Assembly: GCF_001039355.2 (NCBI RefSeq)
Contig: NW_019775635.1
Coordinates: 49,867-113,866 of the forward strand
Direction of reading: 5' to 3'
DNA: 64,000 nucleotides
Origin: Lingula anatina
Taxonomy: Eukaryota; Brachiopoda; Lingulata; Lingulida; Lingulidae
Below, one piece after another: positions 47,455-60,100 of this stretch; position 1 is the first letter of the stretch; each line of letters begins with the position of its first letter. Below the pieces are notes generated by a model that was not told the DNA's origin, searched no databases, and worked only from the letters and a program-made list of their open reading frames with translations. The position numbers were made by a program, and so were the translations under genes.

Positions 47455-48562
47455 ATATCTGTGCTCAAATTGAACGGATAAACAGAAAATAAACGATCTC
47501 TCCTTGAACTTTCATTATCCCAGTATCATTACTATTCAATTTGACTTCATTTTCAAAGCTAAGAAAAACGTATTTATTTATTTATCTATTTATTTGTGGG
47601 TTGCTGCACTTTTTATCGTGTCAGTACATATAGCCATCGCCTGTATCTGTTGTCGCGGCCAGCGTCTTTGCTGTCGTCGCTGTTCACTTTTATAGATGAC
47701 ACGATAGGTGGAAAACTGTTTGACCTGTTGTCTTGAAACTTATTGAACTGATGAATATTCACAGCTCATAGGTCGAGTTCCAAAACTCATCGTGATTGGA
47801 CTATTATTTCAGCTGGAGTTTGAAAACCAGCCTGATCGGATTACCTTTCTGGAAGTTATGCAGTTTTTTGTGAAATGTTAATTTTTCACATATTGGCATT
47901 TACTGGGTGGATTTGGACTTTTGTGTGCCTGAATACGTTTGCTGGTCACATTTTCTGAATATCTATGATACTTATATCATAATATTAAAAATCGGTGTTA
48001 ATTATGTTATTCCGTGATATTGCATCAAAATTAAACCCTATTTTGGCCACTGGCCACCATAATAACCATTAAAAAAACATGTTATTTATTATTCTCAAAC
48101 TTACAGATAAGATTATAAGGAATGAAATACAGCTTGAGTTTGAAAACCAGCTTGATTAGACTATTTCATGGAATTTATACATTAAATTTTCAGCCAATCA
48201 CAAATAATAATTTTGCTTTCAAATTTCGTGCCTCCCTTTTGTTAAACTTAGCTTAAGTCAAGTACCTAACCGATTCATTCAACTGACGTCCCTGGTGGCT
48301 ATATTTGTGGTTGACGCGGTATTTGGCGCTTTTTCATATTTATGAAATGAGGACATTCTTATATGTAAAAGGTAATGGGGACCTTTTAAATGCTGCACTT
48401 ATCCAAGGTTATTATTTTTAAAACTTAATTTATTCGTTTTTCTAAAAAAGTAATTTCAAAGACTCTTTTGTTATTATCTTATAATTATGTAAAGTAGATT
48501 TTTCATGTATCAAATGTAGAAGTTCTTATAGCCTTCAAGGGCCCGTTGAAAAACTACGAGAC
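47455..48562. other. Intergenic, nothing recognisable
   Basis: AT-rich sequence following coiled-coil gene 3. A short direct repeat (gtttgaaaaccagc) occurs near 47819 and 48139. No exon seen. Confidence 0.4.
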
Positions 48563-48567
48563 ATTAT

Positions 48568-49325
48568 CAGGCCTACCCAACTACCAGACTCGGCACCGAA
48601 TGATCCTGAATTCACCGGTAGATCAGACCACACTACCCGTTTTCAAGGTGTGTGTCAGATCGCATTACACAGTATCATACCCTGAACAAATTTTGAGTGG
48701 TGATGCAATGCTTTTCAACCCCGCTGAGAATTGTCACTATCACATCACGTACAAGACAAGAGCGGTGTCGCGTCTGATACTGTGTAATGCGATCTGACAC
48801 ACACCATGAAAACGGGTAGTGTGGTCTGATCTACCGGTGAATTCAGGATCATTCGGTGCCGAGTCTGGNNNNNNNNNNNNNNNNNNNNNNNNNNNNNNNN
48901 NNNNNNNNNNNNNNNNNNNNNNNNNNNNNNNNNNNNNNNNNNNNNNNNNNNNNNNNNNNNNNNNNNNNNNNNNNNNNNNNNNNNNNNNNNNNNNNNNNNN
49001 NNNNNNATCAGGCCTACCCAACTACCAGACTCGGCACCGAATGATCCTGAATTCACCGGTAGATCAGACCACACTACACGTTTTCAAGGTGTGTGTCAGA
49101 TCGCATTACACAGTATCATACCCTGAACAAATTTTGAGTGGTGATGCAATGCTTTTCAACCCCGCTGAGAATTGTCACTATCACATCACGTACAAGACAA
49201 GAGCGGTGTCGCGTCTGATACTGTGTAATGCGATCTGACACACACCATGAAAACGGGTAGTGTGGTCTGATCTACCGGTGAATTCAGGATCATTCGGTGC
49301 CGAGTCTGGAAGTTGGGTAGGCCTG
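48568..49325. mobile_element. Foldback MITE (CAGGCCTACCC family), apparently duplicated across an N gap
   Basis: The outer ends are CAGGCCTACCCAACTACCAG and its reverse complement, flanked by ATTAT on both sides (48563-48567 and 49326-49330). A complete ~317-bp element occupies 49009-49325, and an almost identical copy occupies 48568-48868, separated by 138 Ns (48869-49006). Only one target duplication pair is seen, and the two bases before the second copy (at) also match ATTAT. A single element assembled twice on both sides of a gap is the simplest reading. Same family as 4624-5174. Confidence 0.85.
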
Positions 49326-49330
49326 ATTAT

Positions 49331-51457
49331 GATGATAATTTATAAATGACTTTATTCTGTGTGATAGGCTCCAGGTCTTATATTACATTTGGCAATAATT
49401 TACATCACATTATGAAATATACGCATAAAAGTGACAATTTAATAATTTATAGGACTAAAAAAATTCTATGTCCATAGAAATTAACTCTGATTTTTCTGCC
49501 TTATGAAAATAAAGCAATTCTGTAAAGCATGAAGTTTCTTCGGTATCCATTATTCTCGTAAATAAGCCCTTCATGTTTGATTTTTTTATTACGGAAGTCC
49601 CATAACCATTTAATTCGATTAAGGGACGCGCGATTATAAAATATGATGTATGAGCGTGATATATGGATAGAAAAATTGAATGAAAATATATATATCCACC
49701 CCTCTAAACTCAGGGGCGGATCCAGGATTTTTTGAAGGGGGCGGTTTTATTTATTTATTTATTTATTTATGAATGCAGGGCTCGGATGCGAAGCCGATCC
49801 TTGTCCCCTTGGTGTGGGGTCAGGGGCCCGCGGAAGGGCCCCGATAATTTAGGATGTTTTGTAGGGCAGACGGGGCCATTTAGTAGGGCCTACGTTTTGA
49901 ATCAATGATCCAACTAGTCAAAATTCTAATTTCAAGAGAGGAATATTGGTGTGCTCTTCATATATAGGAATATAGGTTAAGATCGCCCTCCCGCCCCCCC
50001 TCCTAAATTCACCACTGAAACTGTCTCAGGAAAGAGAACATTCATGGGGCATTTGGTTATGTAAAATTAAGTCTGGAACTCCTCTATACAAGTATATGAC
50101 AAAGTTCAAACGATGAACTTGGACTAGTTTACCTCATATCAAGTCCATGACCCATGCCGAAAGCCGCCTTTGTTTATTTTATACACACTAAGTACTTAGA
50201 CTTTCTTGCATAAGTGTACTCAACCAGTCTAGAAAACTCACGAGATTAAAGGGTTCGAGGTTATAGAAGGGGAGGGGGGGGGCTTTATTGATAAGACGGG
50301 GCAAAATTGACATCTTTATTATGGCGGGTGACTCCTTGTGAACAGGGTCGGTAGACGAATTTTATTTTTGTTTTAATATAATTTTTATATAGTTGTTTTA
50401 TTTAAATGTCGATTGGGATTTTTACCATTTGATTATTATTATTTTTAGGGGGGGGTGACAAATTTACAGCGTGGGAGATTTCTGAGCGTAAAAATATAAC
50501 AAAAAGTCAGCTTCAAAATGAGATAATAAATAAAATAAAAAAAGGTTTTGAAAAATTAAGTGGTGCAAAGAATTCTTCAAATACAGACTTACTGATTAAT
50601 CTCATAAACCATTTTTTAAATATTTTTTCTGGCATATTTATCACCCTTTTTGTTGGATGTTATTCTTAAAATTTCAGTGGATGCACATTATTGTTGTACA
50701 TGTATATCAAAATTGTTTTAATTTCAAACAATTATGCACTTGCTTTACAAAATACTTCGAAAACTCCTTTTTAATGTTATCATTTTCCATTCTGTTCATT
50801 CTATACGGATTTACACATATTGTTTGTTTGTTTTTTTTTTTTGTTTTTTTTTTTTTTTTTTTTTATGACGGATGAGTTGCAGAGTGTGTCTGTCAATAAT
50901 TTGCTTATACCTCAAAATATATGTGGGAATTTATATTCCTCAAAGTCATTTCAGTTTTATTTTTCCACTTGCTTGTTGCTGTAATCAATGTTGTGCAACA
51001 CACATTTTTTTTGTTAAAATATCTTTTTTAGTTTTTCGTAATAAACCAGACAGTAGCAAAGTAGACGTGTTCGCAGGAAAACCCCTTTCGGCCGGAAAGC
51101 GTCCTTCCTAAATCAAAATTTCATCCAGGTTCTATGTCATCTCACAAGCTGGGTCGACTAAAGGGACAATTTTTTCAGAAATAGAAAAAAAAACTATTTG
51201 TTATTGCTGGCTACAGGCCTGATAAATACTCTAAATAACCAGCCTGCCTTTACTATTCCCTCTCTAGTAAGTACTTACTTGCCAAAAAAAAAAAAAAAAA
51301 AAAAGACTTGATCAAAACCCAAGGCCTGGTCGAATAAACCGTTGGATAAAGATTNCCTGGGTGCTCAGAGGGGATAGGTTTGTGGAGATACGGGCCATGG
51401 ATATACAGGTAATAAAGGAGGAGGGGATAAGGGAGGGGGTGGGGAAGGGGGGGGGGG

Positions 51458-51493
<36 letters not shown>

Positions 51494-52554
51494 CTCGAAA
51501 GAACCCCCCTCTTTGCAGAGAAAAGGCCCACTCTGGGTAAATTTGATCTTGGTAAACTTAAGTTTCATTACAAAAGGTCCACATTTTCAGAAAAAGACGC
51601 CCCCCCCCCTTTTTTCCACTTGTTAGCTACGGGCCTGACATCAATTTTATACCTAACGGTAAATGAGACATAGAAACCTTGAGTTTATCTATTGTGTATT
51701 TTCATTGCATTCAGTTTTCCTTAAGCGTCAATCACTTAAACATTTTAATAAAATAATGTAATAAGCCATAGAAATGATCTTAAAGAAGTAGCGAAGTGTG
51801 AATAAATCAACCCAAAGTGGCAGCATGCATAAATCCTACATCTGAGTTAATCTGAAAGTGAAATTAGTGCAGCTTCATCGCTATCAAGCTTTAAGTATTC
51901 CCCTCATGACGCTTCTCACCAAGCCAACGTTGTTTGCTCGTTGTGCAACAGGTCGCGCTGGGCCACGTTATGTGCCCTGCACCCTCGCCATTTTATGCAA
52001 CACTGTCAAGGTGATTTAAATAGAAGTGAAGCGTTAGGAGCATTAGAGCACTCTTTGTTCTGATTGTTGAATGTGACATTTAGGGTATCGCTTGCTCAGG
52101 TGCGGTGAGTCATTCATGATCCGATTGGGGGGATTTATTAACACATGTTGGTCCATGGCACTGGCGATAATGATGAATAGTTCAAAGCTGGGCTGCCTTC
52201 TTTTTAAGTTTGTTATTTATTTTCCCAAATAAAAAAGGTGTGACAATCAAAAGAGCTTCGAGGGGAAAATCAAGGAGGGGCTTTTAGAGAAGACTGTATA
52301 TTTTTGCGCAAAACAATTTATTTTTAAAAAATTATTCTCTCATGTTTTTTTAAATAATCATTCAAGTTGTTTATTTTTCCTTTGTTTTAAATGTAATGTC
52401 CATACAAATAGCAATAACTTCGAACATACGTGCAAGAAATAACAATAGTAACGATACTGAATACATGTACAATGCAAAATATATACCTGTGTACACTGTA
52501 TATGACGGGTATAATACAAATGAACAGTATTTTATTTATTTCGAGGGGAAAGTT
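49331..52554. other. Intergenic, low-complexity and MITE-rich; no gene
   Basis: Contains a MITE-like element at ~49712-50025 (AGGGGCGGATCCAGG ... TTCACCACTG), poly(T) near 50829-50865, a possible element between CTACAGGCCTG (~51213) and GCTACGGGCCTG (~51636), and the G tract at 51450. A single N is at 51355. Confidence 0.5.
51424..51493 (+). repeat. Long G tract
   Basis: Almost uninterrupted G over ~45 bases, with a few A within the preceding G-rich run. Open frames through it on the minus strand are poly-Pro artefacts. The tract could form G-quadruplexes but is also a place where read length and polymerase slippage make the exact count unreliable. Confidence 0.9.
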
Positions 52555-52785
52555 GAGGTGCGTCCGCAATGAAACTATCATGCTAGGTACCTCGGGGAGT
52601 CTCGCTGAATGCAATCAGATGGACACACCTCCTCTTGTATGCAGCTCACTCACATGATCACCAGCTTTTCTATATTCTACTCAATGCCAGGAGGCGTATA
52701 AATCTTACTGCAATCAGTGACAGTCCCCGCGGAGTTGGTTCGAACAGCCTAGTACGATAGTTTCATTGTGAGCGCACCCTGAGTG
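52555..52785. mobile_element. Foldback MITE with GTGCGTCCGCAATGAAAC arms
   Basis: Left GTGCGTCCGCAATGAAACTA...GGGGAGTCTCG pairs with right GTCCCCGCGGAGTTGG...TAGTTTCATTGTGAGCGCAC. The inner part shares the CCCGCGGAGTTGG core and an inner cacctcc/ggaggcg pair with the copy at 46290, so it is a distant relative with different tips. Confidence 0.65.
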
Positions 52786-52789
52786 CCTG

Positions 52790-54132
52790 CAAATTCAAGC
52801 ATTTTGTCTGGTTTACCCCCTACCCCAAACCAGGTGAGTTCACTTTAAGTTTTTTTTATTAAAATAAACACTTATATGTCAATCGTAAATTTTAATGTAT
52901 TCTGATTTTGCTTATAAATGATAGCAGGCTATAAGCCCAAACCCTACTGTACTGTACCTCTTAAGTTGCCCGTTTGTTTGTTTTCGTATTTAAAACCCGC
53001 GAACGATCAACGTGATAACATCCAAATCGTGCCTGTTGCTGCGTTCACCTCATTATTTTAACATCGATATGTCATTGTTTTGTAACATTGTTATTCAGGA
53101 ATGAACTGGGTCGGGTGCCAGGTCGCTAGGTTTGGAAAATTATGCAGAAGAGAAAACGAGATATGAGATAATGAAAGTGTAAAATACAGGTAGATGCAAC
53201 GACTTCTGATGAAGGTGATCTAACTTTATTCTCCAAAACACAACAGCAATAGATTGATAATAAAACAGTTACAGCAAACGACAAATATGAAGAAAACAAG
53301 TTTGCAGGACAAAGAAGTAAATAATTAATATTTAGACATCAAATTTAGTGACAGCAATGTGTAAAATACCCCTAGCTTATAGGGATAACTATTCATACGA
53401 GATTCAAAATTCCACACTAAATACATTGTAAACAACACAAAAATATGATGAATGCCATTTCACCATCAAAACAGCAATTATTCTGAAATTTGTGCTTGCC
53501 ATCGGACCACGAGGACCTTCACAGATGGCTACCCTCCGTACAAAAAACACACTATACTCAGTAGAAAAACCGATCGCCTTACTTTGAACGTGGGAACGAA
53601 TTCATTAACCACTGAAAAGGATGGAAAATCGTGGTATACCCTAGGAAAATCCGTTTTAAGACACTTTTCCCGTCAAAAATTGAAGAGTTGTCCCAAATGT
53701 ATAACAATGTAACTGTAAATGCCTGTAAATTTTTTTCAACACAAATCACAGTGACACCAATGAAAACATCGTATATATTTCCAGCTGAATACATATTTGT
53801 ATTCTTAACCCGTCACCAATAAAATGATACAACTAACCAGAAAAACACCCCCTTCGTGGAATACTCTCTATTAATAAACATTTCATTAATGTGAACAAAA
53901 TACAATAGTCAATACATGTAGTAGTACATCTTAAATACCAATGGAGATAGGAAGAGGTGGAGGGGTACACAAACATACAAATTATACCTTGCTTCACTGG
54001 GCAATAGTAAAAGCAAACGTAAAAATAGTAATAGTAATAGAGGGGGGGAGGGGGGGGGCTCCAACCTGGGGCTGCACGTGCCTCTCTGCCCCCATCCCAC
54101 CGTCCTGGATCTACCACTCTCCTAAAACAATT
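52790..54132. other. Likely 3' UTR and downstream flank of the SIX6OS1-like gene
   Basis: No exon seen. Minus-strand AATAAA-type words occur (for example near 53227), so the 3' UTR may extend several hundred bases beyond the stop at 54133. Confidence 0.4.
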
Positions 54133-57100
54133 TTAATTCCCAAAGATACTAAGATAACTATTATCATCCTGTGTGTTGGACCCCAAGCCAAAGTCTTCAG
54201 TTTCCCCATCGTCTTTCTCCCCAAACATTAACAAGGGGAGACTGCCATCACCCATGCCACCGAAATTAAATGGTGAGTTAGGGTCACTGTTGTTGTCCTT
54301 AAAGAAACCAAACGGGGAAGCTGCTCCAGACTTATCTCCACCTTGCAAGTCTGCCTCACTGCAACCAAACAGGGCCAAGGCAGAGTCACCGTTGCTTTCT
54401 GTGTCGCCAAAACAAAACTTTGGAGAGGCGCTGGGATTTCCAGCACCAGCACCACCAGCACCACTGCAGAAAACATCAAATGCATCAGATGAATCTCCAT
54501 CACTGGTCAGAAAGTTTGGCTGACTGCTGGGATTTGGTTCTGAGCCAGTCTGTTTACCCTTATCTTCCCCAGACCCACATCTGTTGACCAGTGGAGCCTG
54601 GGGACCTCCATATGTTTGCTGGAATGCTGGCTGCCCATCTCCCTGCCCCATGTGTTTTGAGACTTTAGACGTGGAGGGCCTGAGATACGTGGGGGACTTC
54701 TTGGCTTCTGTAAGGTGTAAAGTATGAAACCAAGTTCTCAGGTAATCATCAAGCAATGGTTACAGTGAATAATGTGGAGCTGGGCTCCAAATTCATAAAA
54801 TGAATAAAAGATTATGTAAATTCCCAGTTGGCTAAAAAAAAGAAAAAAAAATTCCTCATTTTCAAAAATTTACTAGCATTTATTCACCATACCTTTGAGA
54901 TCCAAAATGAACAAAAAAAAAATAATAATAATAAATAAATAAAATAAAAAAAACCCTGAAAAGGATAGGTTAAAAATATTCAAAAACTAATAAACAAAAT
55001 AACTGTATAAAGAAAATGAAAGTCTCTGCATGATGTACCTGATATTGGTGTTGATGGCATTTTAAACATGGGTTCTTCTCTTGGTTTGGGATTCAAATTT
55101 TGCTGCCTGTTATTTGTCTGATTTGGTAGATGGCCTCTTGCATCTGTAATTATTACTTGAATTTAGGAATGATTTTACTTTCATTTCAAGTTTAAATTGT
55201 TTCATCAGAATATTGTACCAGTATATATATATATACTATATGTAAATCAGTATGAGCATTTGTTAATTCTTTCCTTACTTATCTATTACTAAAATCCTAT
55301 TTTTCATTTTGTGTGTATTCTTGCCACCTAATATAAAACCATTACTTTTGTATTGTCTTCTTTGTATAAAAGGGGATTATAAAATCAAATATAAACAACA
55401 GAAAAGAAGAAAAAAGTCAATGCCAAGGTCAGATTAATCCTGAGCACGAAATTAATGCTAAAATACAATTTTTAACATACATGCATATATGTATTCATTT
55501 TGCTATGAATCCTATTGACCTCGTACAGAAAACCTCCACTAAACAAACATATTTCTTCGTTTTTTCAATCTTTTTTGATATTTTTTTAAATGTTCTCCTT
55601 ACCTGGAGATGGACCTCTGTTCTGACCAGTACTCATGGTACCAGCAGTTCCAGTTGGGAAAGTAGGGCTGGTGGTACTGACATGTACAAATGACATCATT
55701 TCTACTGCTCCTTCCCTCTGTGTCTGTGGTCCAGAAAAATTAACAAACAGAAAAAATATGCAAATAATTCTGAGCAAATTAAAGTAATTTAATGGTAAAT
55801 ATATGTCAGAGGACTGGAAATGAAGGTAGCTAAAAACAGGTACATTTTGGTAATAACATGAAATATATGTTGTATAATATCTTAAACATATAATAATAAT
55901 AATAATATGCACTTTTAAAATTCATGCAGTTTCAAACTTTACTGTAATGAGTTCTGTTGGGAATTACAGTAGTATGGTTAAAAAACTACAAACAGTGTAA
56001 CACTATTAAAAGAATGCTCCTTTGGAGTTTACAACAGTACAACCTACATATTTACATCAAACTTTGCCTCCAGACATTCATACTTGATCTGCTATCGCTA
56101 TCCGTTTTGGATCAGGTGCTTTATTTAATGCTGCCACAATTTGTCTTTCCTGATGCAAATCAAAGGTATGAATTACTTACACTGGGTTTAAACATTGGTC
56201 TCTGGTTGAAGGTAGGACCAGTGGGGGACTTGTTACTCATCAGATGGATCTTCTTCAGATGGCCCTCCAGGTTGAAGGGGCTGTCTGGATCCAATGGGAT
56301 ATCTGACATATTGGTATCACTGTGAGGGGTGCCTGGAAGTACATGTAGGAGTGGTGAATACAGGTAAATCAACAGAAAATATAAATAAATAAATGAAATA
56401 GACTGTAATGAGTCCTTCAATATGGGTGATTTGAACACTGATGGATAAATTTTAAATTTTGCTTTTATTATATTTCATTTAGCCAACAAATTCTTAAATT
56501 CTTCACAATAAATTCTTTATTTTTTGTCAGTAAAATTCAATTTTTCATTCTGTTCTGGTACATAGATTATTATGATTTATATTGTACAATAAAATATATT
56601 TTGGTACATTACCATTATGTAATTGGTACCAGAATGCAATAATCTACAACATGAGGTTAACAGTGCAAAATAAAGATTTGAAAAGTGGGATATCATATTT
56701 ACAATTAAAAACAATTTTTGTGGGAATTATCTATATAGTAATATCTAATATCAAATATTGAATTTTAATCATTTTTCCTCTCTAAATTTGGAATGTCATG
56801 CAACTTACACTGTTTTCTGTGTTTTGTCTTTAAAAAAATGACATGTACCAGTAGTATTAAAACGAGGACTCAAAATCACTAAACAAATATGTCACCAAAC
56901 CTGGTGTAAGAGGTCCTGCCTCACTCTGCATGATGGGATGTGGTGAACTTTCAGTACTTGACTCTGTAAACAAACATGTTATTATCAGTGTCACAACTGG
57001 AATCACAGGGTTCAGTGATTAAAAAATGAACTTTCCAGAAATACTTAACCCATCTGAGTATGTTTTATACATTTTATGTAAAAAGACCTTCCGTGGCTTT

Positions 57101-60100
57101 AATGGAGATCATTACTATGAAACCCAGATATTGAAAACACCATAACTGAACAAACCAGGCTGTATCAGCTGCTGTTTTGGCCTAGCAGGTGTCTGCAGCA
57201 TGAAGGTGTTGTTGTATGAGCCTGGGTCATGTACTAGAGGACTGCCAATTCCCTCCCTCCCTAGAGATGGTGGCTGTTGGTGCTCCATCCAGTTGGACTG
57301 ATGTTGACTACCAAGTGCTGGCTGTTGAAAAAAGTGACATGGCTCATTCAAATTCCCTTCTTTAATTTCTTGTTTACTGCCAGACCTTTGTCCACAACCC
57401 AAAAATCACAATCCATTATGGTCAATATAATATATGTATTTAAAACAAATAAAATGAAAGAAATGTCGTACAAGTACCACGCAGTCTGAATTTACCTGTC
57501 TGGCTGTTTCAACTTTCTTCTGCAGTTGTTGGTTCTGGACTTGCCTTAGTAAAGTGTTATTTGGTCCCTGTTGTTGCTGGAAAATGAACATAGAAATGCA
57601 CAATACTGCATGAATTAAGTTGAAAACTTTACTTTTTTTTTTTGTCTTTTTTTAAATTTCAAGTTATTCTTTCTGAAAAAGTATACACAAATTGAAATAT
57701 GAGAGTATGATTTTACTTTCATGCAAAAAAAAACAACAAAACATGTATCTGGTATCATTAGCTTAATGCCTTATAGTAAGAATATATATGTTACACATGT
57801 TACAATTTATGACACAACAAAGACAAAAAAATCAACTGCAGTGATCACTGCTGGAAATAACAGATTACCCCTCTGTCTAAGATACTGCTTGGTCTTGTGG
57901 GCATGACTAGCTTTGGTGGTGATTTTCTCTGAGGAGTTCTAAGCCCAGGCATCACATTAATAGCTGCAGCCCTCAGCTGAGACTGATTGGTCTGCAGCTG
58001 CTGAGATCTGGAATACTGTGGTGAATGCAAGGGTTGCACAGTGCTAGGCTGCTGTTGTTGTGCCACAGACTGAGGGTGAGTCAAGCTCTGCTTATCAGCT
58101 CTGGAAGACTGTGGTGTATAAAGTGATGGAGTACCACAGGTTTGTGATTGTTGAAACATAGCTTGGCTACTTTGTGACTCCCGTGGTCTTAACTGCAGTG
58201 GGTTGTAGGATTGTGTATCATACAGTGTGGGGAATGGGGCCTGGTTTGACTGTATATTCTGAGGGTCAGAGTTTGGATGTGTTTGAAGAGACTGTCTGGT
58301 GAAGACCTGTAAATGGGGTTGCTGGGGCAACTGTGGCATGTGTGATTGTGTTAGTTGTGACACAAACTGTGATTGTTGAGGAATGGTGAACTGTGACTGT
58401 TGAGACACAGCTGGTTTTGTTTGCTGAGGCAATGTTGACTGTTGTTGAAGCAATGTTGACTGTGGTTGAGGCAACATGGACTGTGGTTTCTGTTGCTGGT
58501 GCACCAACACATTTTGATGTTGCTGTTGCGTCTCATCACATCTTTCTTCAATCCTGAAAAAATGTACTGATGATTCATGTCATCATGTCATCAATTTCAT
58601 CAATCAAAGTTACATGTACTATTATATATGTAAATTACAAGTTAAATATCAGACACATAATAATAACTACATGAACTGGGGTTATTTTCCTTGAAGCGCT
58701 CAGTCATAAAATGCTTCATATTGTGTACGTGTGATTCGTAAAATCTATTTCCTTACATTTCCAATCCACCATCTTCTGCTGTATCTTCAGCACACATGGA
58801 ATGGGTTTGTTCAAATCCCTGTGATTCTTGGGACTCTTCCTACATTGACAATGAGAAAATTAAAAGTGAGAGAGAGAGACAGACAGAGAGAGAGAGAGAG
58901 AGAATAAGTGCCTGTAGCTCATATATTTAACTATTAAAATGTCTCAATTTGATATTTGTAATTGAATGATACCTGTCTGAGCCTCTCTGCCCTTTTCTGC
59001 TCCAATGTATTCTGAAGTTCTGCCAACTGCTCCCTCATTTTCTCATTATTTTCACTTGTTTGCCATGTCTTAACCTTGTACTCTGCTCTTGAAAGTAAAG
59101 TTAAGGAGGAGAAAAGCAGTCTATGAAGCTTTAAGGCTACAAGTCCTCAGGGAATCAGGGGCTTTGTTAAAAATCCTTCACATGCAAATTTTTTTTTACT
59201 AGCCCGGTGCTCTTTAGGTGAGCAACCGACTTGGGCATAGGCTTAAAAATGCACCGACTGGAATAGTATCAATAACAAGTTCAGAAATTAATGTCAACAC
59301 ACTTAATTACCACAATTTAAAATCTGAAGTACTTATCCTGAAATAATATAAAAGTATATTAGTGAAAAATGTGAAAGACTGGGTTAAAGTAGCTTGATTA
59401 AAAACAAATTAAGGACTGTATGAGATGCATAATGAGGTGTCAATAATTGTGATTGTTGAGAAATTTGGGGTACATTGTGATACATTGTGATATAGGTGTA
59501 TAGTAAGAACAACCTGATACACTCTTTGAGCTGCATTTGAATTGAAATAAAATAGATAATTGACAAATCTTTTATTGTATTTTGATTCTAAAAAAGGAAT
59601 GCTGGTATATAAATAAGATCTATATATTTCTAAAGGATACAATGCTACCACAAACTCTGACAAGGAGTTGAATGCCTGCACAGTATCTTCCCCTTGAACA
59701 AAAGAAAATATTATTAATGACCGATTATGAAACATTGAATTTGGGTTTGACAATTACTTTAACTTTATAGAAGTTGGTTACAAAAAGTCATAAAATAAAA
59801 TATATTTTTACATCAACAATCACTCAAAACTGAATGTACACCCATTGCTGAGGCTATAATGACCATAAACTCAGCAGTGATGAAAGAGGACCTGCTAAAA
59901 GTGTAATGGGGGAGGGGGGGGGGGCACAAGTACAACATCCTAATATCCAGATATACCTGGAAGACTTTCATATCTTACTCAGCAAAGGCTGATACAATAC
60001 ACCTGGTAGCAGTTCACCAAAGACCAGCAGGCCCGTAGCCAGCAATTTCAAAAGGGGGGTTCTTTTTCTGAAAAAGTGGACCTTTTCCTATAAAGACTTC

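Noticed and set aside
51253-51568. Proline-rich minus-strand frames
   Set aside because: Direct translation of the poly-G tract.
57845-58510. Gln-rich 221-residue frame as an independent gene
   Set aside because: It is exon 10 of the SIX6OS1-like gene, with acceptor at 58553 and donor at 57869.
59409-59753. 114-residue minus-strand frame as a gene
   Set aside because: Only its first part (59641-59692) behaves as an exon; the rest is intron with no conservation or splice logic.
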